Assembly: GCA_005788935.1 (NCBI GenBank)
Contig: SYAK01000170.1
Location: 1 to 8,590, forward strand
DNA: 8,590 bases
Source of the DNA: Pseudomonadota bacterium
Lineage (GTDB): Bacteria > Myxococcota > UBA9042 > PHBI01
Direction of reading: 5' to 3'
The position numbers and the translations under genes are program-made. Numbering within the stretch: the stretch's first letter is position 1; every line of letters begins with the position of its first letter. This document shows positions 1 to 5,895 of the stretch, piece by piece. Under the pieces are notes generated by a model that saw only the letters and a list, made by a program, of their open reading frames with translations, had not been told where the DNA came from and made no database searches.

Positions 1-49
1 CGACGCCCTCGGACTTCCCGGTTGGTCACCAGGCCTCGCCTCTGCGGGT

Positions 50-100
50 CCAGGCGGTCCGGGCGTCGCTGAATGAGCGGTCATTCAGCGCCAGGCGGTC
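50..100. repeat. 10-base direct repeat flanking the palindrome
   Basis: The sequence CCAGGCGGTC occurs at 50-59 and again at 91-100, one copy on each side of the palindrome at 67-90. The second copy runs into the stop codon of the minus-strand nucleotidase gene. It could be chance in GC-rich DNA, or an additional protein-binding or duplication footprint. Nothing else in the area suggests a mobile element. Confidence 0.3.
67..90. promoter_or_regulatory. TetR-type operator-like palindrome
   Basis: Two perfect 10-base arms, CGCTGAATGA and TCATTCAGCG, are separated by GCGG. The core TGAATGA-N4-TCATTCA has the same half-sites and spacing as the operator described for the Bacillus FadR fatty-acid-degradation repressor, and resembles other TetR-family sites. 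There is no T-run on either strand, so an intrinsic terminator is less likely. It sits 9 bases beyond the stop of the minus-strand nucleotidase gene, so it more likely controls a gene lying to the left of the window. An ATG inside it (minus strand, 84) opens a frame to the window edge, but that frame has poor third-position GC. The palindrome is seen directly; the regulator is inferred. Confidence 0.5.
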
Positions 101-578
101 ACAGCAGGCCGAGCGCGCGCAGCGCGGCGAGCGAGTCCTCGGTGCGCCGGTGGACGATGAAGACCCCACCGTGGGCCTCCCAGCCAGCCTTGTGCTTCTC
201 CCGATCGTCGACGATCACCGGAATCGCGTCGGGCTGAAGGAAGGTGCGCGCCTTGAGCGGCTTGTCGCGGGCGAGGCACGTCGCGACGGGCACGTTCGGG
301 CCGAGCTCGCGGGCACACCAGGCGAGCTTCTGCGCCTCGGCCCAGCCGCCGTGCGGGACGCCGGTCAGGATGACAGGGGCGAGGTGAGCGGTCGCGTCCA
401 ACAGGGTGCGCCCGCCAGGCATCCAGTCGAGGTGTTCGAAGAAGCCTCGGGTTCGCGCGAGGCGCTGCCACATCTCGCGGATGGCGAGCTCGCCGGGAGT
501 CTTGCCGGTCGCGCGGACGACGCCCGTGTCGAAGTCGGCGAGGACGCCGTCGAGGTCGAGGAAGAGCTGATGACGCAT
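99..578 (-). CDS. HAD-family 5'(3')-deoxyribonucleotidase-like protein
   Basis: This encodes a 159-residue soluble protein of the haloacid dehalogenase superfamily, probably hydrolysing phosphate from a nucleotide or similar small substrate in the cytoplasm. Motif I is FLDLDGVLADFD, with the nucleophile and acid/base aspartates at D8 and D10. FFEHLDWMPGG (46-56) resembles the FF..L..MPG segment of the NT5C group. VILTG carries the motif II threonine at T72, the lysines of DKPLKA (105-110) can serve motif III, and IVDDR (D124, D125) is motif IV. The length fits a minimal HAD fold with a small cap. The reading frame stays open 46 codons further upstream, but homology begins at the ATG at 578, so that start is used; a GAGG lies about 12 bases before it. 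The gene is divergent from the metalloprotease. The family call is firm; the substrate is not. Confidence 0.88.
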   Translation of the reverse strand: MRHQLFLDLDGVLADFDTGVVRATGKTPGELAIREMWQRLARTRGFFEHLDWMPGGRTLLDATAHLAPVILTGVPHGGWAEAQKLAWCARELGPNVPVATCLARDKPLKARTFLQPDAIPVIVDDREKHKAGWEAHGGVFIVHRRTEDSLAALRALGLL

Positions 579-609
579 GGGGCGAAGGCCTCGGGTGGGT
601 GAAGGCTGG

Positions 610-638
610 ACTCTCGGCGCGGACGCGGCCGACGTCAA
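610..638 (-). promoter_or_regulatory. possible promoter of the nucleotidase gene
   Basis: Read on the minus strand there is TTGACG (633-638), a 5/6 match to the -35 consensus, then a 17-base spacer and GAGAGT (610-615) as a weak -10 (3/6). Transcription would start about 25-30 bases before the nucleotidase ATG. The -10 is poor, so this is a candidate only. No comparable element was found for the divergent metalloprotease gene. Confidence 0.22.
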
Positions 639-714
639 CGCGCGGGACGCAGCCCACGCTGGGCTGGCATCGAGCGGCCGCCTCGGGCAGGATGCCCCCC
701 GACGGAGTGTGCGC

Positions 715-1692
715 ATGGGGGGATGGGGACACGCAGAGCGCGGTCGGCCGGTCGGGACCGCGGTGGCGAGGGTGCTGGCCGCGACGTGCGGTCTCGCGCT
801 CGCGCTCTCCCCAGGGCGTGGGCATGCGTGGCGCGTGTTCCTGACGAGTCGCGGGTCCGAGGTCCACTGGGACGGGGCCGCCCACCCCTACGTGCTGCAG
901 CCTGGATGGCCGATCGCGGGCGGGGACGCGGCGGTGGCCGAGGCGATGTCGTCGGCGCTCGCGCCTTGGGCCGAGACGGGCTGTGGCGTTCCGCTGTTGC
1001 GATTCGGCGGGATCGATGCGGAGGCGCAGCTCGATGACGCCGACCTGCGCGGCAGCGTCGTCTGGATCGACAGCGCGAGCAGCTGGAACGCGCGCTTCGG
1101 TGCCACCGAGCTCGCGCGGACCCTCGTCGCCTTCCGCGTCGGCTCGGGGGCCATCCTCGACACCGACGTCGCCGTCAATCTCGGCGGGCACGCCTTTACG
1201 GTTTCGGATGCGTGTCCAGCTGGCCTCGACCGGTACGACCTGACGTCGGTTCTCACCCACGAGCTCGGGCACGCGCTTGGCCTCGACCACAGCGACCTCC
1301 CCGACGCGACCATGTTCCCGAAGACCGAGGAGGGGCACTGCGCGCTGAGGACCCTCGCCGAGGACGACCTCGCCGGGCTCTGCCACCTCTATCCGCCTCC
1401 GTCCGAGGCCGGGCCGGAGCCCGGGCCCGAGTTGCCACCCGAGCCAGCCACCGCGGAAGGGGCTCGCGAAGGGGACGACGCTTGGGAAGGGGACGGCGCA
1501 GGCGAGGACGTTGAGGTCCCCGACGCGTTGGCGGAGGCCGCGGACCTGCCCGAAGCGGTCGAGCGGCCGCCCGTCGAAACCTCGCTCGGATGCGGGGGCG
1601 CCGCGCCGCTGCCAGGTGCCTGCCTCGCGCTGTTTGCGGGCGCTGTCCTGCGTTGGCTCGCGCGGCGAGATCGTCAGGATGGTGCGACTTGA
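715..1692 (+). CDS. exported matrixin-like zinc metalloprotease with MYXO-CTERM-like tail
   Basis: This encodes a 325-residue secreted or surface-anchored peptidase of the metzincin clan. A basic N-terminus, a hydrophobic core (VARVLAATCGLALAL) and a GHA cleavage-like site near residue 38 form a signal peptide. The zinc site is HELGHALGLDH, with H182, H186 and H192 as ligands and E183 as the catalytic base. The Met-turn is ATMFP (M200), at the distance typical of matrixins. A Pro/Glu/Asp/Gly-rich linker (about residues 225-290) leads to a tail with GCGG (C293), a hydrophobic span of about 20 residues and then RWLARRDR, like the MYXO-CTERM sorting signals of Myxococcota. GGAG at 704-707, 7 bases before the ATG at 715, decides the start; a GTG at 763 would give a shorter signal peptide. 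No obvious long propeptide cysteine switch was seen. The substrate is unknown. Confidence 0.88.
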   Translation: MGGWGHAERGRPVGTAVARVLAATCGLALALSPGRGHAWRVFLTSRGSEVHWDGAAHPYVLQPGWPIAGGDAAVAEAMSSALAPWAETGCGVPLLRFGGIDAEAQLDDADLRGSVVWIDSASSWNARFGATELARTLVAFRVGSGAILDTDVAVNLGGHAFTVSDACPAGLDRYDLTSVLTHELGHALGLDHSDLPDATMFPKTEEGHCALRTLAEDDLAGLCHLYPPPSEAGPEPGPELPPEPATAEGAREGDDAWEGDGAGEDVEVPDALAEAADLPEAVERPPVETSLGCGGAAPLPGACLALFAGAVLRWLARRDRQDGAT

Positions 1693-1812
1693 ATGATATG
1701 CCTTGCACAGGGGGCGCAGGGGTGACGTGGGCATGACGCGCCTCCCCCTGACGTCGCCCCGCGCCGCTCACCATGTGCGTCCGGGTGCGGGCGCCTCCGT
1801 CCGGAGCGGTCC

Positions 1813-3312
1813 GTGAGGGAGGCCCTGTCGGTCGCCGAGCCTCGACCCGTGTCGACCGGGGTGCGGGCGGGCACGGCCCGGCGCCAGGTGTCAGCCGCAG
1901 GCCGGCCGCGGTCCGCAACCGGGACGGAACGCGGCGGTCGCGCGGTCGTGTTCGCGGCCCTCGCGGTCCTCGCCGTTCCCTGGGCCGAGCTCTCGCTTCA
2001 CGCGGTCGCGGCGGCGCTGGTCTGGGCCCTCGCCACCGCCCTCATCTTCGGCTACGCCGTCGCGGGCGGCCGGGTCCTGACCGGCACCGTCCTCATGGCG
2101 ACCTGCCTCGCCTACTCGAACGGGCTCGGCGGAGCGGTGGTCTCGGGCGTGACGATCGACGGCTACCACGCGACCGCCGAGGGTGCACAGCTCGCGGCCC
2201 TGTCGCTGCTCTTCTTCCTGGTCGTGGTCGCCTGGAGCGCGAGGCTCACCCACGGCGCGCTCGAGGCTGGGCGCGCGCATGAGACGCGTGAGACCTCGGC
2301 CCGCGTTGAGCTGAGCGTCCTCATCTTTCTCGGCCTCTGCTTCCTCGCGGCCCTCGGGAAGGGCATGCTCAGCAACTGGGGAGGGGCTCCGCCGCCGAAC
2401 CAGGAGGTCGGCGCCATCCGTCTCGAGCTGCTCTACGGCCCCACGCTGCTCGTCGCGTTGACCTGCCGGAGCGCTGGCCGCGTGGATGGTGGGCCGCCCG
2501 GTGGGCTGGGGGTGAAGCTTGCCCCGTGGCAGATTGGGGCGTTCGCCGTCAACCTCGCGCTGCTGTTCGTGCTGCAGTCCCGCCGTCTGATGATCGCCGT
2601 GGCACTCATCATCGGTCTCGGCCAGGCGCTGCAGGCGCGCTGGCGGCTCTCGCTCGGGGTGTGGCTGCGGCTTGGCGCGGTCGCTGTGGTGATGCTCGTC
2701 TTTGCGGTCGCGTCGACGGGCTGGCGCAGCGTGTCGAGCGGGGAGACGGTGGACCTCCGAGGTCGGTTCGACCGCGCCGTCGACTCGATCGGTGACACGA
2801 AGGGCGTCGAGGCCATCGAGTCACGCCTCACCTACCTGTGGTTTGACGCCATCGTCCTCGACATGCAGCCGTTCGGGGCCGACGCTGACGGCCTCGATCT
2901 CCTCGCGAGCGAGCTCGCGCGGGCCGTACCGCGCATCATCCTGCCGTCAAAGGACAGCATCCCCGTCGCGACCTGCGAGACAGCCCTCGACGGGTTCGGG
3001 CTGCCGCAGGACCTCCCCTGCACGCCGACTGGGGAGGGGCTGCTTCTCGGGGGAGTCCTCGGGGTCCTGATGTCCGCCATCCTTGCGGGTCTGCTGCTTG
3101 GGTTCGCGGAGGCGCTGGTCGGGCATGTCGGTGGCCTCGGGCGGGTCTTTGGGCTCTTCCTGATTCATCAGGCCATCCAGCTCGAGGCTGGGGTCTTCTC
3201 GTTCGTCAGCGCGGTCCGCCTCGCCATCCTCGGCACCGGCTTCATCGCGCTCATCTGGCTCGTGCTGACTTTCGTCGGTCAACGCCGCGCCGCGCGCTCC
3301 GGTCGCGCCTGA
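1813..3312 (+). CDS. polytopic membrane protein, Wzy/O-antigen polymerase-like
   Basis: This 499-residue integral membrane protein has about ten to twelve hydrophobic spans, clustered at residues 44-105, 125-142, 166-182, 204-218, 238-272, 284-300, 408-436 and 444-488. A single large hydrophilic loop (about 301-407) includes PRIILPSK (373-380) and CTPTGEG (403-409). This layout, many spans with one big extracytoplasmic loop ending in a TP.GE..-Gly-rich segment that re-enters the membrane, resembles Wzy-type polymerases that join polysaccharide repeat units outside the inner membrane. C388 and C403 in the loop could form a disulfide. The start is GTG, supported by GGAG six bases upstream (1803-1806). 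The first 43 residues are Arg-rich and probably disordered. No glycosyltransferase or flippase gene is adjacent, so the polymerase role rests on topology and weak motifs only. Confidence 0.6.
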   Translation: MREALSVAEPRPVSTGVRAGTARRQVSAAGRPRSATGTERGGRAVVFAALAVLAVPWAELSLHAVAAALVWALATALIFGYAVAGGRVLTGTVLMATCLAYSNGLGGAVVSGVTIDGYHATAEGAQLAALSLLFFLVVVAWSARLTHGALEAGRAHETRETSARVELSVLIFLGLCFLAALGKGMLSNWGGAPPPNQEVGAIRLELLYGPTLLVALTCRSAGRVDGGPPGGLGVKLAPWQIGAFAVNLALLFVLQSRRLMIAVALIIGLGQALQARWRLSLGVWLRLGAVAVVMLVFAVASTGWRSVSSGETVDLRGRFDRAVDSIGDTKGVEAIESRLTYLWFDAIVLDMQPFGADADGLDLLASELARAVPRIILPSKDSIPVATCETALDGFGLPQDLPCTPTGEGLLLGGVLGVLMSAILAGLLLGFAEALVGHVGGLGRVFGLFLIHQAIQLEAGVFSFVSAVRLAILGTGFIALIWLVLTFVGQRRAARSGRA

Positions 3313-3340
3313 GGGTTCGGTCCCGACCTGCACACCGACA

Positions 3341-3371
3341 CCGGAAATGGGCCCTCCCTCTTGATTTCGGG
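3341..3371. other. weak stem-loop between the polymerase-like gene and the lipoprotein operon
   Basis: CCGGAAAT (3341-3348) can pair with ATTTCGGG (3364-3371) with one mismatch or bulge around a 15-base loop. The loop and right flank also contain GGCCC and GGGCC, which offer an alternative pairing. No T-run follows, so it would be at best a non-canonical terminator or leader structure. The rest of the gap (3313-3441) shows no convincing promoter. Confidence 0.22.
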
Positions 3372-3441
3372 CCATGTCGCGGGGCACGCTGCCGACGCTG
3401 GCGGTGGGGCAAGGCCTGCCAAACGCCCGCCGAGGACCCCC

Positions 3442-5031
3442 ATGCGCCCATATCCCCTCATCGCCTTCGGCCTCGCGATGCCCCTTCTCGTGGCGGCCTG
3501 TGCGCTTGATCCCGCGCCCGAGAGCGCCCTGCTGACGCCTGTTGCGGTGGGTGAGCGCCTCGTGGCCGGCGAGACCCGCACCCTCGACGACTCGGTCACC
3601 GGGCGGCTGCTCGTCGTGACCCCCGCTGACGGCGTCTCGGGGGAGCCCGAGGCCCTGCCGCTGTCCGGCCCGCCGACCCGCGTGGCCGCAATCCCGGGCG
3701 CCCGCGCTGCCCTCGCGCTCGCCCGCGAGACCCGGACCGTCGATCTCGTGGACCTGACAGGGGCCGAGAGCACGCGGACGTTCGACGTCGGCGCGCCGTT
3801 CGAGGCGCTGTCCGTCTCCGAGGCTGGCGACTATGCCCTCGCCTGGTTCCCGCCCGCGACCGCCTCGGCTGTCTTCCACAACGAGAACGAGGTCGCGCTC
3901 CTCGACCTGGCTTCTGGCGTCGCCGCCGAAGACGCGGTCAGCCGCCGTACGCTGCCCTCGCTCGGCGGGGCCCCGCGGCACGTCGCGTTCTCGCCAGCGG
4001 TTGCGGGCCCGGACGGAAGCGACCGCCGCTACGTCTTTGCGCTCTCCGACGAGCACGTCGCGATCCTCGCCGCCGACGCGCCCGAACGCCGCGAGCGCTC
4101 CGTGCCCCTCGTCTCGCTGACGACGGGCGGGGATCGTACCCCGCGCGAGGTGGTCTTCGGGACAGATGTCGACACCCGTGGTGTCGAGACGCTGTGGGCC
4201 ATCGTCACGACGGCCGAGGCGAACGCCGTCTATGCCCTCGCCCTGACCGCACGGGCGTCGGCTCCTGCGGGCGAGCCAGACTTTGACGTGACGCTCTCCC
4301 AGCTCTCGGGCATCGGACCGGGCGGGGCCGCGACACTCGTTTCGCTGCCCGACGCGGCCGGTGGTCTCGCGCGCCTTGCGACGCTCTCGACCAACCCCGG
4401 AGCGGGCACGGTGACGCTGACGGATGTCCGCACCGCCACCGGGCGCACCGCGCGCCTCACGACCGGGCTCGACCGGGTCGTGGTCTTCGAGGGCGCGGAC
4501 GGAGGGACCGAGGCCCTCATCTACGCCAGCCTTCGAGGTACCTCGACCTTTCACGTGATGGACATCGAGGCCTTCGCGGCTGGCGATGCGCGGGCCTTCC
4601 GGACCCGGACGACGCGTGAGCCCTTCAGCCGTGTCCTGCCCATCCCGGGCTCGACCCGCTTCGTCGTGCTGAAGGACGGCGCCACAGACGCGGTCGGCAT
4701 CCTCGACGCCGACACCGACCGCGTCGCCGGGTTCGGACGGACGGGCGCTATCCGCGATCTCCGCCTCGCGCCCGAGCTCGGCCGCCTCTACGCGCTGACC
4801 TCGGTCGATGGCGCAGACTTCCTCGTCAGCGTCGACCTCGCCGACCTCCACCCCGAGGTCGCGGCCGTGCCACTTGGCGGAGAGGCCCTCTTCACGCTGC
4901 CCTCCGCGGGGACTGTCGCGACCTGGTCGGCGGCCGCTGGCGGCACCCTCGTGCTTTGGCCAGCCCTCGAGACCCGTGGCGACAACGCCTTCGCAATGCC
5001 CGGACTCGCGCTGACAGGACTCCTCCAATGA
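3442..5031 (+). CDS. lipoprotein with beta-propeller-like repeats (first paralogue)
   Basis: This 529-residue lipoprotein has a short signal peptide ending in the lipobox LVAAC, with C20 as the lipidated residue, so it is likely anchored in the outer membrane. The mature part is built of repeated strand motifs of the form V-x-x-(L/V)-D-L: near residues 99, 151 (VALLDL), 206 (VAILAAD), 263 (VYALAL), 324 (VTLTDV), 370 (FHVMDIEAF), 418 (VGILDADT) and 461 (LVSVDL). The spacing of about 43-61 residues suggests a seven- or eight-bladed propeller. No enzymatic motif was recognised. GAGGA at 3432-3436 precedes the ATG by 5 bases and decides the start; a TTG at 3361 would bury the signal peptide. Its stop overlaps a possible start of the barrel gene. 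Segment by segment it matches the second lipoprotein downstream. The lipoprotein call is firm, the propeller fold is inferred, and the function is unknown. Confidence 0.85.
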   Translation: MRPYPLIAFGLAMPLLVAACALDPAPESALLTPVAVGERLVAGETRTLDDSVTGRLLVVTPADGVSGEPEALPLSGPPTRVAAIPGARAALALARETRTVDLVDLTGAESTRTFDVGAPFEALSVSEAGDYALAWFPPATASAVFHNENEVALLDLASGVAAEDAVSRRTLPSLGGAPRHVAFSPAVAGPDGSDRRYVFALSDEHVAILAADAPERRERSVPLVSLTTGGDRTPREVVFGTDVDTRGVETLWAIVTTAEANAVYALALTARASAPAGEPDFDVTLSQLSGIGPGGAATLVSLPDAAGGLARLATLSTNPGAGTVTLTDVRTATGRTARLTTGLDRVVVFEGADGGTEALIYASLRGTSTFHVMDIEAFAAGDARAFRTRTTREPFSRVLPIPGSTRFVVLKDGATDAVGILDADTDRVAGFGRTGAIRDLRLAPELGRLYALTSVDGADFLVSVDLADLHPEVAAVPLGGEALFTLPSAGTVATWSAAAGGTLVLWPALETRGDNAFAMPGLALTGLLQ

Positions 5032-5054
5032 CGTCGCCACGCCGGAGCAGAACC

Positions 5055-5870
5055 ATGCGATCCACGATGTCTTGCGGCGCGCTCGTGTGCTTCCTCGGGC
5101 TCGTCCCGACGGCTCGGGCCGCCGAACCGGCCCCGTCGGAACCCGCCTCTCCAGCTGGCTTGGAGGGGGCCACGCCCGAGACACCGGCGCCCCCTGCGCT
5201 CCCGGTCGCACCGGCCGCCGAGCCGCCGCCTGTCGAGGCCCCCGATCCGGAGGAGGTCCTTGAGGATGCGCGCCACGACGTCGAGCCGCCGACGCCCCGC
5301 CGCCCGCGCTTCGAGGTCGGTCTTGGCAGCGAGCCGACCTGGCTTTCCGCGCGGCGGATGGGTCAGGTCACGGCATCGAGGGCCGCCGCGACCGGCTCCA
5401 TGCGCTTTGGCTATCGGATCGATAACCGGTTCACGGTCATGGCGGGCTATCGTGGCGGCGGGGATCTCTTCGTCACGACAGGACGTTATGACGCCTCGAC
5501 CCGCTTCCACGGCTTCATCGCAGGCGCTCGCGTCGCGGAGCCCCTCGGCCGTTGGTTCGAGGTCGCAGCCGAGCTCGAGGCCGAGCTCCTCGCGGTCCGC
5601 ACGACCTTCGAACTCGACGGCGCGGCGGGCTCGGGTGGCGGCCACGCGCTGGGACTGACCCCGCGCGTCGGCCTGGGTGTCACCATACCGCTCGGTCACG
5701 TCGTCGCGCTCCGGATGCGCCTCCTTGCGGGCTACGCGCTCCGCACCGCGACCGCCCTCGACGACGTGGTGCTCGACGTCCCGGGTGCGGCCGCCTCGGC
5801 CCCCCGCGATTTCGGCTCGGTCGATCTCTCGGGCCTCCAGCTCGCCTTCCACCTCGGCCTCGCGTTCTGA
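5055..5870 (+). CDS. outer-membrane beta-barrel protein
   Basis: This 271-residue exported protein has a signal peptide ending TARA (cleavage after residue 22), then a Pro/Ala/Glu-rich spacer (about 23-80). Residues 86-271 alternate polar and hydrophobic positions, as in FEVGLGSEPTWLS, SMRFGYRIDNRFTVMAGYRG, PRVGLGVTIPL and LRMRLLAGYAL. The protein ends LQLAFHLGLAF, and a C-terminal Phe on an amphipathic strand is the classic barrel-assembly signal. The size suits an eight- to ten-stranded barrel of the OmpA/OmpW type. The ATG at 5055 is preferred because GGAG (5044-5047) lies 7 bases upstream. An in-frame ATG at 5028 overlaps the preceding stop (ATGA) and has AGGA (5016-5019), giving 280 residues with a longer n-region. 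Either way it is translationally close to both lipoprotein genes. The spacer could bridge to the propellers or cross the periplasm. No pore or transport substrate can be assigned. Confidence 0.82.
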   Translation: MRSTMSCGALVCFLGLVPTARAAEPAPSEPASPAGLEGATPETPAPPALPVAPAAEPPPVEAPDPEEVLEDARHDVEPPTPRRPRFEVGLGSEPTWLSARRMGQVTASRAAATGSMRFGYRIDNRFTVMAGYRGGGDLFVTTGRYDASTRFHGFIAGARVAEPLGRWFEVAAELEAELLAVRTTFELDGAAGSGGGHALGLTPRVGLGVTIPLGHVVALRMRLLAGYALRTATALDDVVLDVPGAAASAPRDFGSVDLSGLQLAFHLGLAF

Positions 5871-5883
5871 CGACGCCCCGTAC

Positions 5884-5889
5884 AGGAGG
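5884..5889 (+). promoter_or_regulatory. consensus ribosome binding site of the second lipoprotein
   Basis: A full AGGAGG lies 6 bases before the ATG at 5896. It is followed by an unusually A/T-rich first stretch (TTTTG, then Met-Gln-Thr-Asn-Leu codons). This fixes the start well inside a much longer open frame and suggests efficient translation relative to the neighbours, which have only 4- or 5-base sites. Confidence 0.8.
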
Positions 5890-5895
5890 ATTTTG

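Noticed and set aside
1..84. Minus-strand frame starting with the ATG inside the palindrome (MTAHSATPG...)
   Set aside because: Only about 16 of 28 third positions are G or C, well below the neighbours, and no ribosome site precedes it. Kept only as a remark in the operator entry.
3..602. Plus-strand frame open from the left edge through the nucleotidase gene
   Set aside because: Within 99-578 it is antisense to a gene with complete HAD motifs, and the part before 99 has no recognisable protein features.
1689..1708. TTGAAT and TTGCAC resembling promoter elements after the metalloprotease
   Set aside because: No -10 sequence lies at the correct spacing, and the GG of a sigma-54 -24 element is absent.
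85..1734. 549-codon open frame on the minus strand spanning the nucleotidase and metalloprotease genes
   Set aside because: It overlaps the clear HAD motifs in another frame and the HELGHALGLDH gene on the other strand. Its sequence is low-complexity Arg/Gly/Pro.
1693..1812. CAGGGGG and CCCCCTG inverted repeat in the gap before the polymerase-like gene
   Set aside because: Only seven bases pair, across a long spacer, with no T-run, so it is not a credible terminator or operator.
2947..5211. 754-codon open frame on the minus strand opposite the first lipoprotein
   Set aside because: It is a shadow of the GC-rich codons of the plus-strand genes: composition is dominated by Arg, Gly, Glu and Ala with no domain motif, and it runs across several real genes that have signal peptides and ribosome sites.
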